Assembly: GCA_002104895.1 (NCBI GenBank)
Contig: MCFG01000071.1
Location: 62,001-126,000, forward strand
Origin: Anaeromyces robustus
Lineage: Eukaryota > Neocallimastigomycota > Neocallimastigomycetes > Neocallimastigales > Neocallimastigaceae
Length of the DNA stretch: 64,000 nucleotides
Reading direction: 5' to 3'
In this document: in pieces, positions 1 to 13,777 of the stretch
Layout of the letters: each line of letters starts with the position of its first letter
Position numbering within the stretch: position 1 is the stretch's first letter
Translations under genes and position numbers: made by a program
Notes under the pieces: generated by a model
Databases searched by the model: none
What the model was told of the DNA's origin: nothing
Seen by the model: only the letters and a program-made list of their open reading frames with translations

Positions 1-1141
1 TATTACCATTACCATTATTACTATTACTATTATTATTATTATTATCATTATTTCTCTCTCTCATATTCTCTCCTTCTCTATTATTATCTTCTTCTCTATT
101 ATCATTTTCTTCCTCTCTATCCTTGGTACCTTCTATTCTATTTTCTATTAAATATTTTATAATATTTTCATTTTTACTTAAACATGCATAAAATATAGGT
201 GTTTCCCCATAAATATTTTCCATAGTTAAATTGGCCCCATGTTTTAATAAATTTTTTACAATTGTTTCATTTCCTTGTTCACAAGCTAAAAATAAAGGAG
301 TTTCCCAATATCTATCTTTTGAATTAATATGAACACCTAATTTAATTAAATAATTAACCATATTTTCTCTACCATATTCACAAGCATAAAATAAAGGGGT
401 TTTACCATATTTATCTTTTTTATCTATAGGTATTCCAAAATGAATTAAATTTTTAAATAAAAAATCATTTCCTTTTTCAATAACTTTTATTAAATATATA
501 GTACTACAAGTATTATTATAGTTATTATTATTATTATTGTAGTTATTATTATTATAGTTATTATAGTAATTATTATCTTGATAAATTTCTTCGTTTTTTT
601 TTTTTAAACTTTTATATTTTTCATATTGTTGATTGAATTCCGTTTTACTTATAGATATTTTATTTTTATAATGAATAAGTAAATATATAATAAAATCATT
701 ATTTTCACTTTTTTCTAAAACTTTATATTTTTCAAATTGTTGATTTAATTTAAGAGTACTTATGGGTATTTTATTTTTATAGTGAGTCAATAAACATAAA
801 ATAAAATCATTATCAAAAAATTTATAATATTTAAAAATAATATTTAATAATTCAATATTATTATTTTTTATCCATTTATTTATTAAAGAATTCGGTACAG
901 TTAAATATTTAGTACAATATTTAAGTATAAATTCCAATCGTTTACCATTTAATAAATTATTATTGTATAAATGAAAAACAATATCCTCTTTATTAACAAT
1001 ATTATTATTATTATTATTGCTATTATTATTATTATTATTATTTATTAAAAGAATTTTTTTTAATGCTTCAATATTTTTATTATCGATAGCTTTTATAAAT
1101 GAATCAATTTGAAGGTTATCATTATTAAGATTCAAATTCAT
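1..1141 (-). CDS. Ankyrin-repeat protein, 3' end cut by the window edge
   Basis: The reading frame opens at an ATG at 1141-1139 and stays open to base 1, giving about 380 codons without a stop, so the C-terminus lies outside the window. The N-terminal part (first about 200 residues) is alpha-helical in character and contains two adjacent copies of a roughly 35-residue block with the cores HYKNKIPIS and HYKNKISIS, each followed by FNQQ/LNQQ and EKYK. An Asn/Tyr-rich linker (about 580-510) follows. Then come three ankyrin-like units with the signatures GKTPLFYAC, WETPLFLAC and GETPIFYAC, each followed by an amphipathic helix such as NYLIKLG or KNLLKHGAN. The visible end is an acidic and Asn-rich tail. 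Ankyrin repeats bind partner proteins; the actual partner is not predictable. Large families with this repeat style are known from anaerobic gut fungi (general knowledge, not checked). No introns are needed in the visible part. Confidence 0.85.
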   Translation of the reverse strand, partial: MNLNLNNDNLQIDSFIKAIDNKNIEALKKILLINNNNNNNSNNNNNNIVNKEDIVFHLYNNNLLNGKRLEFILKYCTKYLTVPNSLINKWIKNNNIELLNIIFKYYKFFDNDFILCLLTHYKNKIPISTLKLNQQFEKYKVLEKSENNDFIIYLLIHYKNKISISKTEFNQQYEKYKSLKKKNEEIYQDNNYYNNYNNNNYNNNNNNYNNTCSTIYLIKVIEKGNDFLFKNLIHFGIPIDKKDKYGKTPLFYACEYGRENMVNYLIKLGVHINSKDRYWETPLFLACEQGNETIVKNLLKHGANLTMENIYGETPIFYACLSKNENIIKYLIENRIEGTKDREEENDNREEDNNREGENMRERNNDNNNNNSNSNNGNGN

Positions 1142-1634
1142 TTTTTTTTTATTTTTATTTTTATTTTTTTTTTATTTTTTTATTTTTTTATTTTTTTATT
1201 TTTTTATTTTATTTACAGAAAACAATTTATCCATTTGTTTTTTTTTTTTAATTTAAAACTATTTTTTTTTTTATTTTTTATTATTATTTAAAACAAATTT
1301 ATATAATTTAATGTTTAAAAATGGTAATTTTTTTTTATTATATTTTAATAATAAATAATATTTTTTTTATTGATTTAATTTATTTAATTTATTTAAATTA
1401 TTAATTTATTTAATTTATAAAATTTATTTAATTTAATAATTAAATATATATTTAATTCTTATTATTAACTTTTTCTATAATAATTAAAATAAAAAAAAAT
1501 AAAATAAATTAAAAATAAATTTTATTAAATATTATTTTTATATATTATATATATATAATATTTTTTTTAAAAAGTAATAATAAAAAAAAGTTAATTAAAT
1601 TATTAAAAAAAAAAAAAAAAAAAAAAAAGAAATC

Positions 1635-1666
<32 letters not shown>

Positions 1667-4122
1667 AAACTAATTTAAAGTTTATTTCTATAATAAATAT
1701 TCTTTTTCAATTTCAATTTCAATGTATATAAGAAAACAACAATTGAAAAAAAAAAAACAAAAAAGAAAATAAAACAAAAAAATTATAAATGTAAAAAATA
1801 AAATTTTAATAAAATATATATAAAAGTGTAACTGAAAAGGTTATTTATTTATATATTTATTGATAATAAACTCTAATATTTATATATAATTTATATATAT
1901 ATATATATATATACATAACTTATAGATTTTCATTTTCTTAAAATCTTATAATAGAATTTTATAATAGTTATAACTATTATAAATTATCATAATACATATA
2001 TATATAAAATAAATAGAATAAAAGAAAAATTGAAACAGAGTTAATGATTTATGATTACTACTGAATCTGGATATATATTAGATTTTTTTATTTGTTAAAT
2101 TAATATTGTAAATTTTATCAACAATTAAAGGTTTTTTTTTTTTTTTTTCTAATAAAAATATTGAATTTTTTTTTTCATTAAATATATAAGAAATATATAA
2201 GAAATAATAATAATAAATATTTTAATTATAAATATTGATAGAGTTAACCACTTTTTATTTTTAACACTTTTTTTTTTTAAGATCCCAATATCATTAAATT
2301 TAATCTTCAAAAAAAAAAAAATTAGAAATCTTAAAAAGTTAGGACTTGATAATATCAATTATTTTTTATAGATTATTTATATTACTTTTAATATTTCTTT
2401 TCTCTTTAATTTAAAAAAACAATTTATTATTATTTTGATTTTGATTTTGAATTTTTTTTCAAGTATATCATTATCGTTCACTTTTTTTTTTTTTTTAAAT
2501 GCTTTATATAAAATTTTTATAATTTTAAATATACATAATAGTTATTATTTTTATTCATTATTATTCATTATTCATTCATTATTTAAAAATATTTAAACTT
2601 TTAAAATTTTTTTTAAATATATTTTTTTTTTAAATATTTTTTTTTTTTAATGATAATGATAAATGATTTAATGATGATGATGTTGAGTAACAATGCATAT
2701 AAGTTTTTATTATTTTGTTTTTGTACTATTGTCATTAATGAATTTATGTAAATATATCCATATTAAATTAATTTTTAATTTTTTTTTTTTAATTTTAATT
2801 TTAATTTTTTTTACAAATTTTAATTTTTTTTTTTTTTTTCAATTTTTTTTTTTTTTTCAATTTTAATTTTTTTTTCAATTTTAATTTTTTTTTTTTTTTT
2901 TTTTTTTTTAATCTTTAATTTTTAATTTATGTATATGATGTGTATGTAAATGATGATGTATATGCATAAGACTACTACTACTACTACTAACTACTATCTA
3001 AATATTTTTAAGTTTAATAATAATAATAATTATACATTATACATTATACATTATGCATAAATAAAAAAAAAATAAAAAAAAAATTTAAAAAAATATTAAA
3101 ATTTAAATTTAAATTTTTAAAAAAAAGAAAAATTAAAATTAAAAAATTAAAAAAAAAAAAACAATAAAATTTAATTTTAATTTTACCTTTTTTGAAAATA
3201 ATTATTTACTTAATTACTCTGATCAAAAAATTTAAAATTTATTAAACAATAACAATAACAGTCACAATAACACTTAATTAATACAAAAAATACACATACT
3301 ATATCTATAGTTTTTTTTTTTTTTTTTTTTTTTTTGTTTTTGTTTTTGTTTTTTGTTTTTTGTTTTATTTATTTATTTATTTACTTAACTTAAATAAAAC
3401 TTTTTATTTTATTTTTTTTTTATTTTATTACATTATTATATTATTATATTATTATATTATTATATTATATTATCAAAAAAAAAATATTAAATGATTATTA
3501 TATTTAATATTTATTATATTATTTTTTTTAAATCTTAATTTAAAGTTTTTTTTAATCTTAATTTATTTTTTTTGTTTTTTGTTTTTTGTTTTTTGTTTTT
3601 GTTTTTGTTTTTGTTTTTGTTTTTGTTTTGTTTTTTATATTTTTTATATTTTTTTATTTTTTTTTTTTGTAATTGTTATTTTATTTTTTATTATTTTTTG
3701 ATTTTTGTTTGTTTTGATTTTTTCGTTTTTAATTATGTTTTATTTTTTTTTTATTATTTTTATTATTTTTTTGTTTTTTTTTTTTTTTTTTTTTGTTTTG
3801 TTTTTGTTTTTTCGTTTTTTCGTTTTTTTTTTCGTTTTTTTTTGTTTTTTGTTTTTTGTTTTTTTGTTTTATTAAATTAAATTATTAATACATTTTTATT
3901 CATTCGTTTTTATTTTTATATAAATATATATATATATATATATTCTTTATATATATATATATTTTTTTTTTCTTTTTCTTCTTCTACTTCTTTTCCTATT
4001 CAAAGAAAAAAAAAAAAAATAACTAAATAAATAAAAAAATTAAAAATAAAAAGGAAATAAATAAAAAGTTCATTAAATAGAAAAAAAAAAAGTTAAAAAC
4101 TACTATTATAATAGTAATTTTT

Positions 4123-4158
<36 letters not shown>

Positions 4159-5127
4159 CTAACATTAAAATACTTGAAAAAGAAAAATTGTTAACTAATT
4201 AAAGAAAAAAACGAAAAAAAAAAAAAAAAAAGAAATTTATTTTTATATTATATTTAGAAAAAAAAAAAAATTTTTTTTTTTTTTTTTTCATTTTCTATTT
4301 TCTTTATAAATAATAAAGAATTTTTAAAAAAAAAAGAAACCAATAATAATAATAATAAAAAAAAATAAAATAAAATTAAATATAATATATATATATATAT
4401 ATATAAAACAATAATAATAATAAAATATTTTGAATTTTATCATTGATTTTTGTTAATTTTTATTTTTATTTTCTTTATTTTCTTTTTTCTTTTTTCTTTT
4501 TTTTTTTTTTTAATAATAATAACTTAAAAGAATTTTTTAAATTATTATTAATAAAAAAAAAAAAAAAGTTGTTTAAAAAAAAACAATATAAAATTATTAA
4601 AATATAACTATGTACATTATTTTATATAGATTTATTGTTTTCTTTTTTCTTTTCTTTTCTTTTTTTTTTTTTATTTTATATTTTATTATTATTATTATTA
4701 TTATTATTAGTATTAGTATTAGTATTGGAATATGATTTTGTCTTCGTCTTCTTTTCTCTAAACTGACTGGGATAAAATAATAGATTAATATAAATAAATT
4801 ATAATTAATGATAAATATTGTATGATATTGATATCTTAATATAATATAATCTAATATAATAATATTATAATTATATTATATTGTTTTTTTTTTTTTCTTT
4901 ATTTTCTTTATTTTCTTTCTTTACTTTATTTCTTCTATAGATAAAAATATATAATGATAATATTGTGATATATGATTTTAAGGATATATATATAAATTGA
5001 TATATTGATATAATGATATAATGATATATTGATATATTGATATTGATATATTGTTGTATAATAAATAATATTATATATGAATGATTTTAATAATTGTATT
5101 TTCTTTTTTTTTTTTTTTTTCTGATTT
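1142..5127. other. Low-complexity AT-rich spacer, no gene seen
   Basis: This stretch lies upstream of the minus-strand ankyrin gene and downstream of the minus-strand cyclin gene. It consists of poly-A and poly-T runs, TA and ATT repeats and T-rich blocks with periodic G (about 3570-3880). The T/G blocks give short open frames made almost wholly of Phe and Leu, which I regard as repeat artefacts. The promoter of the ankyrin gene must lie just to the right of 1141, but no motif stands out there. Confidence 0.7.
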
Positions 5128-5915
5128 TCAACAAATTGGTAATCTAATATTTGTTGTATTAGGTCCATAGGGTTTAAATTTATGATTATGAAGACTTTGG
5201 TATACATATCTATTTGATGATTTATTATTACTAATATTTTGAGTTTTCTTTTGAATATCTTCATGAATAGGTGATGGTAAAATGGAATTTCTATAATTTT
5301 TTTGTAATATTAAATTACAATTATTATTATTATTATTATTAATACTGTAGTCTGTGGATGAACGTTCATTTATAGTAGAGGAATCATTATAAATTATTTC
5401 TGATGGAATACTAGGAATGATATTATGATTACAATTATTATTACCATTACCATTACCATTAGTATTATTATTATTATTATAATCAATAGTTAAAAATTGT
5501 GGAATACTATTTTTTGTAGGGGTTAATAAATTAGTAGTTGTAGTAAAAGTAGAAGAATTTGGTGTTATGGATAAAAATATATCGTTATTATTATTTGTTA
5601 TGGTATTTTTTGATGATTCATTTAATGAATGAGGATTTGATGGTGTAGGTGTTATGGATAAAAATATATTTTGGGTTTTATTTTTATTAATAGTTGAAGT
5701 TGATTTCAATTTAATACTTGAAGGTGGATCAACAGGTGTTGGTAATTTATTTAATATACTATCATTATTACCATGACCATGACCATTTATGCTTACAACA
5801 TTATTATTGGTATTTGGATTGGTATCATTAATAAGGATATTTATTTTATTATCATTAATGGTATCTTGTTTAGATTGAATAGATAATGATGATAAATTTT
5901 TATCTATGGAATGAG

Positions 5916-5953
<38 letters not shown>

Positions 5954-6567
5954 GTTTTTGGTTCTGAATTAAATTTACTTAAATAATCATTTATAAAAAC
6001 ATAATAATTTTTTGAATTCAAATGTAAGTTATAATTGATAAACTTCAAGAATTGATTTTCACATAAATTTATTTCATCAGTTGAAATTTCCAAAAATTTT
6101 GTCCATTCGGTATTTAATATGACACGATCATTAAAAAATTTTAATGATAATATAGCAGATATTATAAAAACTTTTTTAAGATCTTTTGGTTCCTTAATAG
6201 TTAAACCTTTGTTTAATCCCAGTATAATCTTTGGACATTTTCTAACGGCTTGACGGAATCTTTTAATATAAAACATTATACCATAAAGTAAAGGTATCGT
6301 TATTCTAGCCTTTCGTATAACATCTTCTATATATATACCATATTCTTGACGACTAAGTTCAGTTTTTGAGTCATATATACTTTCATATGAAGTTTTAAGA
6401 AAATAGATACAATTATCTATTAAAGAGTGGTATAAATATTTTACTTCATTTTTATTAAATGTTTTATATCTAATAGAATTCTCTATCATTTCATTCATTC
6501 TTTCTTCATCTCCTGCTATATCATATTTATTTATTGGTATTGAGTGAAATATTGGTTCTGAATCCAT
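5128..6567 (-). CDS. PHO80/Pcl-type cyclin (cyclin-dependent kinase partner)
   Basis: A single 479-codon frame runs from an ATG at 6567-6565 to a TGA at 5130-5128. Residues about 75-195 fit a fungal PHO80/Pcl-type cyclin box: a helix with GIYIEDVIRKARI, then IPLLYGIMFYIKRF, then a helix with FIISAILSLKFFNDR, an NTEWTKFLEIS turn, and EINLCENQFLKFINYNLHL. The order and spacing of these blocks match family members that bind Pho85-like kinases in phosphate, glycogen or cell-cycle control; which of these applies cannot be told. Residues from about 200 to the end are Asn- and Ser/Thr-rich and carry two copies of a FLSITP motif (around 295 and 330), both followed by proline- and serine-rich sequence, possibly phosphorylation sites. 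No intron is required. The cyclin box is a strong match; the long disordered tail is unusual beside yeast Pcl proteins but common in Asn-rich genomes. Confidence 0.88.
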
Positions 6568-8435
6568 TTTTTTTTTCTTCTTTTCTTTTTATATCTATGT
6601 TCTATGGTATTATATAATTTATTCTTATTATTCGTATTCTTATTCTTATTATTCTTATTAATTTTATTTATTTGTTTTTTTTTTCTTTTTTAAAAAAAAA
6701 AAGTTATCTATGAATAAAAGAAGACAAATTTATGATAATATTGATTAATTAAAATGTCTGAATTATTAATATTATACTATGATAGTGTTTGATATAATTG
6801 ATAATATTAATAACATCTATATTTAATATATGTAGATGATTAAAAAAAAATTAATAAATATAAAAATAAATTATAATTTCTTTTTTTTTTTTCGTTATTG
6901 AATAATATAATAATATATATTAAAATTAAATAGTTGTAATAAATAAAATAAAAAGTTGTTAATTTTAAATAATTTATATAATAATATAATAAATATTTAT
7001 ATTATTATTATTATTTTTTTTTTTTTTAAAAAAATAATATTTTAAGGGTATTTTAGTTTTAAAATATTATTTATATGATAATATAATAATATTTAATATA
7101 TTTTTTTTTTTTTTAATATTTAAATTTTAAAAAAAAAAAAAAAAAAAAATTTTTTTTTTTTTTAGGTAAAATATTATAACTTTTATATCAAAAAAAATTT
7201 CGCCTCTTTTTATTATATTTTAACTTTAATATATTATTTAATATATTAATCTATTAAATGATATTATATTATGGAATAAATCATAAATATTTTTTAATAT
7301 ATATTCTAATAATTATTTTGTATATAATAAAGTTATTGTTTAATATATTTAAAATATATTTTTATTAAAAATTAAATTTATTAAATTATTATAAATTAAA
7401 TTATTATTGTTTATTTAATAATATTATTTATTATTTATTATTAATAATATACATATTATTATATATTATATATTAATATTATTAATATTAAATATTATTA
7501 TCAAATATTTTTTAATATTCTATTATTTATTATTATTTATTTTTTATATTATTATTATTTATTATTATTTATTATTATTATTAATTAGAATTACTAATTC
7601 AAATCCTAGCTATTAATAATACAAAATAATACAAAAAAAAAAAATATTTATATATTTATATATTTATATATTTATATATTATTAATATATTAATATATTT
7701 ATATTAATCATAATTTTATTTATTTACTTTATTCATTTATTTACTTATTTATTTATTTATTTAACTATTTATTTATTCATTTATTCATTTATTTATTTAA
7801 TTATTGATTAAATATTAAATATTAAAAATATTAAAAAATTTATTATCTATAAAAACTAAATTTAATTTATTTTTATTATCTCTGTTTTTACTTGTTGTTT
7901 TATTTTTTTATTAATAGTGATATTTAAATCTTTCTATAAATAAGTAAAATAAAACAAGTTTTTTCTTGGTATTTAATATCATTTATTAATAATATAAAAT
8001 AAAATATTGGTTATTGTTAAGTAAAAATACTAATATACTATTTGTTTATTTTTTTTATATTTTTGAAAAATGATTTATTATATAATTTTAAATTAAAATT
8101 TCATTATATTTTATTTTTACTTTTTTTAAAAGAATTACAATTAATAATAAGTTATAATATTTACTTTTTATTATTTTATTAAAATAAAATGTTTTTGTTC
8201 TTTATTTTTCTTTATTATTAATATTATAATTTCTTTTTTTTTTGGTATATATTAAATGACATATATATAAAAGAGTCGAAATTTGTCTTTTTACAAAAAC
8301 TTCTTATTCACTATAAATTTATCTATTTATTCTTTTTTTTTTTAAAAAAAAAATAAAATAAAAGTATCAAATAAAAAATATAAAAAATAAAAAAAAGGTA
8401 TAATGTATAATAATTTTATTAAAGAATAGTTAAAA

Positions 8436-8520
8436 AAATAACCTACTTCTTATTCGCTTGTTCACTATTAATTTTTCTTTATAGCCATCATCATCCTGAG
8501 AAAGTACTGGTTTCTCAAAT
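8436..8520. other. Unassigned G/C-richer island with a perfect hairpin
   Basis: This short stretch contrasts with its A/T surroundings. It ends in a 7-bp perfect stem (TGAGAAA at 8497-8503 pairing with TTTCTCA at 8511-8517) with a 7-nt loop, soon followed by long A and T runs. A related stretch starting ACTTCTTATTC lies about 145 bases upstream (about 8300-8330), so part of the island may be a local duplication. On the minus strand a TGATGA resembles a C box, but no matching CTGA D box lies at a suitable distance. A small non-coding RNA is possible but not shown. Confidence 0.3.
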
Positions 8521-8740
8521 AAAAAAAAAAATTTTTTTTTTCTTATATATAAATAATTATAAATATTAAATATTAAATATTAAATTATAAATAATTATAT
8601 TAAATATATAATAAATTTAAATTTTCAACTTTATATTAAAACACAATTATTTGAAACAAAATAACAAAATAACAAATGAATTCTAAAAATAATTTTTTTT
8701 TTGGAAATTTATAAATCTTTATATATAACACATAATAATA

Positions 8741-8905
8741 TATAATATAATATAATATAATATAATATAATTAAATATTAAAAAAGAATGATATATTAAT
8801 ATAGTAATATATACCATATATATTAATATATAAATTCTTTTTTAATATTTCATATTTATATTATATTATATTATATTATATTATATTATATTATATTATA
8901 TTATA
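8741..8905. repeat. Long imperfect inverted repeat
   Basis: The left arm is a run of TATAA units followed by an AAATATTAAAAAAGAAT block and ATATTAATAT (about 8741-8801). The right arm, from about 8818, is its reverse complement: ATATTAATAT, ATTCTTTTTTAATATTT, then TATAT/TTATA units. The arms are over 50 bases each with few mismatches and flank a short centre near 8810, so the transcript or single strand could fold into a long hairpin. No coding capacity is present. Confidence 0.7.
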
Positions 8906-10235
8906 TTATATATAACTGTTTTAATGTAATTTTATCCTCTATTATATTATTAATGATATATAAATATAACTAATATATTATAAATATATTATAAATATAA
9001 ATTAATATGTGTCATATTTAATAAATATATTAAGTGTCAATATAATTAAATATTAATGATAATTAAATTTAACTCGTGTATTAACTCTAAACTAAAAATT
9101 TTATTATTAATTATTAATTATTAATTATAAATAAATATTAATATACTCATACTATTATTATTATTAATTATTATTATTAATGGATTAATGATTAACTATT
9201 GTTTAATTTTATCATTCCACTATTTTACCACTAATCATCATTATTGTTTGACCATTATTTACTACTTCTGTTATTATTATTGTTAATAATATTATTGTTG
9301 TTACAGTTATTATTTTGATAGTGATAAAGATAATTATATCAAACACTTTTAAATATAATTATCCAAAAAAAAAAATAGGTAATGAAAAACAGAAAAAAAA
9401 AATAATATTACAATATATAAAACCAATTAACCTGCCTAAAATATAAAATATAATAAATATATAATATAATATATAAATAAATAATTGAAAAAAATATAGA
9501 AAAGCCTATAATAATAATAAACATAATAGTTATAATGCTAAAACAATATCTACTGCCTTAATTATTCTTTTTTTTTTAAATAATGTTTAATTCATATTTT
9601 TTTTTTTATAAACATAAAACTTTTTTTTTTTAATTTTTAATTTATATTAAAAATTTTATTTATAAATAATAATAATAAAAAATTTAAAATTTATTAATAT
9701 TAAATTTTATTTAATAATAATTAATAATTAATAATATTGATAATTAATAAATAAATAATAAAAATATTATTTATTAATTCTTAAATAATAATAAGAAATC
9801 GTTAGGAAATAATTTTACTTTAATTTATTCATAGGATTAAATAATCAAATTTCTTAGCTTTTCTTCATTGTTTTAATTTATTATTATTTTTTTATTTTTT
9901 TTTTAGTATTGTTCAATTTTTTTTAGTTATAGAAATGGAAATTATAAAAAAAAAAAAGAAAAAAAGAAAAAGAAAAAAAAGAAATATAATTAGTAATACC
10001 TTTTTTTTCTTTCTATTTGATTTCTTTTTATGTATAAAAAAAAAGTTTATTTTTTAATTATTATTAAATTATTAGTTAATTAAATTCTTAATTCATTTTT
10101 TATTTTTTTTATTTATTTATTGTGACATTTGAATGTTAATCATTAATTATGTATTATGTATTATAAAATTAAAATATTATATATAAAAGTTTTATTACAT
10201 ATTTATTTATTTATTTATTATTATTAACTATACAT

Positions 10236-10270
<35 letters not shown>

Positions 10271-10443
10271 TATACTATAGAATTTAAACCAATCTTTTTC
10301 CTTATATGACTTTATGACTAATTCATTAATTCTAATTGTAATTGTAATAACAAATAAAAAAATGACTTAAAAAAAAAATGATATTTGTTATTGCTAAGTT
10401 TGGTATTTATGTATTTATGATATAATAAATAATTTAAATTTTA

Positions 10444-10618
<175 letters not shown>

Positions 10619-10835
10619 CTTTAAAAATTATTATAAACTTTTTTTTAAGTTTTTTATTTATAATATAATGTAATATAATATGTGTTGATAGATGTGATAT
10701 GAAAAAAAAGTAAAAAAAAAACCAAACTTTATTTATTAATTAATAATAGATGGAAATCATATGAAATTCACCAACAATATATTATAAGTACAGTATAATA
10801 TATATAAAGTTTGAAAATTAACAAATATAATACAA

Positions 10836-10954
10836 TATCATATAATATAATATAATATAATATAATACAATATAATATAATACAATATAATATAATATAA
10901 TACAATAGAATATAATATAATACAATGTAATATAATACAATATAATGCAATATA
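10836..10954. repeat. TATAA / TACAA pentamer repeat
   Basis: Tandem five-base units alternate between TATAA and TACAA with a few variants. The pattern creates a short minus-strand frame of Tyr, Ile and Leu, which is not a gene. Confidence 0.85.
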
Positions 10955-12540
10955 AACATTATTCAATAAGATTATTTATTAATTTTTTATGATTTTAAGA
11001 TTTTTTACTTAACCTAAATAAAATTATAATTTTTATTTTATGAGTTAAGTTTTTTTATTTTTTAAAGTATAAATTTTTTATTTTTTTAGTTTAAAAATTT
11101 TATATTAATTGTAATTTAGTTATGAATAATATATTAATTATATTAAATAATATATTATCAATGTATTTTATTCTATTTATTTATATCTATAAAGTTTTTA
11201 AAATTCTCTTATTGACATTTTTACATTGACATTATTTTTTGAAGATGGTTTTTTATATACAATTTTTTTTTATTTTTTTTATTTTAAAATAATATAATAT
11301 AATATAATATAATAAAAAATTATAAATAATAAAGTTTTATTTTTTACTTAAAAAAACTTTTTTTTTTTCATTATTAATTTTTTTTTTATCATTATTAATT
11401 ATATAATAATAAAAGGAAATAAATTCGTCTATTTTTTTTTTTTTTTAATTTAGGAAAAGTTTACTATATATGAAAAAAAAAATAAAAAATACAGAAGGTT
11501 TTATATATATATATTAACTACAATAAAAAAATGAACAATAACGATAATTATGTAAAATATTAACAATCGAAAGAAAAAAAGAATAAAAGAAAAAAAAAAG
11601 AAATGAAAGAAGTTTTTTAAATAATACAATCCAATATAAAATAATTATTAGAAATACTATTCTTAATATACAAATTATATATTGATGATATACAAATATA
11701 TATAATTTATATATATATAAATTATTTATTTATTTATTTATTATTATATAATTTATTTATTTAATTATTAAATTATTTATTTATTTATTTTTTGTTTATA
11801 TAATAGATAAACTTTTTTTTATTGTTTAATCTTTTTTATGAATCATTTTATTTTAATATAAATAATTAAAAATTGTATTACCCTTAAAAAAACAAAAAAA
11901 AACAAAAAAAACAAAAAAAAATAGGTTATTATTACATTTACCATAAAAGGATAAAACCTAAAAAATGATGATGAATGATGAGTAATTTGTAAAAGAAAAG
12001 TTAAAAAAAAAAAGGAATAACAATTAAATAAATAAATAAAAATAAATAAAAAAATAATTAATTAATTAATAAAAATAAAGATAAAAAAAAAAAAACTTAT
12101 ATCATTTTATTATTATTTTCATTGTTTAAAATAAGTTTTGTTATTTTTATATTTAATAAAAATAATAAAATAGTTATTTTAATTAAATTTCATTATAATA
12201 TGTTACAATAGAATTTATCTATATAGAAATAACATAACATTGAATAATATATATCATTATAGTTTTAAAAGATTAATGAATGTTACAGTTTAAAACAAAA
12301 GAAAACAACAATAAAAAAAAAATTATTATATCTAAAATAGATATTATAATTATTTTTTTAAAGTGGGGTCATTTTTAAAGTCCTTTTTTTAAAAATTAAT
12401 CTTAAAAACGATAAATTAAAATAAAATTTTAAATATAAAATAAAATAGAAAAAAAAATAAAAAAAAAAATTTTTTTTTTAATTAAATATGATTTTTTAAA
12501 TATAAAAATGAAAATGATTCATTTTTATCCATTTTATTCA

Positions 12541-12595
<55 letters not shown>

Positions 12596-13384
12596 TTTTT
12601 TATAAATAATTTTTTTTATAAATAAATTTTTATAAATAAATTTTTATAAATCACCTGTAACATATTAATTAATTAATATTAATATTAATATTAATATTAT
12701 TTTTATTGATATACCAAAAATAAAAAAAAAATTTATAAAAAGATTCATGAATTTTCACTAGAAGATCAAAAAAAATAATTTTATTATCATTTATTTTTTT
12801 ATTTTTTTTTTATTTTTGTATATTGTCTCAACAAAATAAAAATAAAAATACATATTTTAATTATTATTATTATTTAATATTCATCATTTATATTTGTAAT
12901 CCCCCATAAACTAAAAAATAGAATTTTCATTTAATATATAGAAATAATATATAATAAAAATGAAAAAGTTAAATGTATAGAATTTAATAAAAAAAAAAAA
13001 AAAAAGAAGAATTAAAAAAAGAAAATTCAATACATTTTATAGAATAATAATAATATTATTAATAAATATGTGTGTGTGTTTAGAATAAATATTACATGCA
13101 TAAGAACATACCTAAAACCAAATTAAATGAAAGCATAAATAAATAAATATATGATATACTTTAGAAAAAAAAAAAAAGTTAAAATTATAAATATTAATTA
13201 TATAAAAAAGAAAGGGAAAAAAAAAAAGAACTTGCTATGCATTATAATTCATATATATATTTATAAAAAAATAATACAATTCATTAAAAAAAAAAACTTA
13301 ATTGCTTTTTGTAATAAAAGTATAATGAAAAAAGAAAGCAAATAAGATTCTTTTTTTTTTTTTTGTATTATTATAATTTTTTTT

Positions 13385-13575
13385 AAGGCAGTTTTTCTTT
13401 TTTCTTTTTTCTATTTTTTTTTTTTAATTAATTAAATATTTATTAAAAAATGAAAAAAGAAAAAAGAAAAAAGAAAGGAATTCTAAATTTTTTTTTGTAC
13501 TACTGCTAAGGCAGTTTTTTTTTTCTTTTCTAATTTTTTTGGCTTTTTTTGGCTTTTTTTCTTTTCTTTCTTTTC

Positions 13576-13607
<32 letters not shown>

Positions 13608-13660
13608 ATTTTATTATTAATTATAATTTTTTTTGTGTCCTTGGAATAGGCAGTTAAATT
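13385..13660. repeat. Imperfect repeats around a GGCAG motif
   Basis: The motif AAGGCAGTTTTT occurs at about 13385 and again at about 13508, both followed by C/T-rich pyrimidine tracts, and a variant TAGGCAGTTA lies at 13647. The two full copies look like an imperfect duplication of a roughly 120-base block. Two GGCTTTTTTT units lie between the second copy and the third. No coding frame is associated. Confidence 0.5.
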
Positions 13661-13722
13661 TTTTTAATCTAATAAAAATATTAATGTAAGATAAATCAAT
13701 AAAAAATTGTATAAATTCTATT

Positions 13723-13777
13723 ATATCCTATGAAAATCATATGATATACTAGTTTTTCTATTAAAGTCATAGGATAT
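13723..13777. repeat. Short inverted repeat
   Basis: ATATCCTATGA at 13723-13733 is exactly complementary to TCATAGGATAT at 13767-13777, separated by 33 bases. It could form an 11-bp stem. No function can be assigned. Confidence 0.55.

Noticed and set aside
3572-3880. 102-codon plus-strand frame made of Phe, Leu, Val and Cys
   Set aside because: It reads through T-runs with periodic G. It has no amino-acid variety and no splice or family support.
4935-5264. 109-codon minus-strand frame overlapping the cyclin 3' end
   Set aside because: It mixes out-of-frame cyclin codons with TA repeat; the cyclin frame is much better supported.
8470-8520. C/D-box small nucleolar RNA at the 8.5-kb island
   Set aside because: A TGATGA is present on the minus strand, but no CTGA box lies at a plausible distance and no terminal stem was found.
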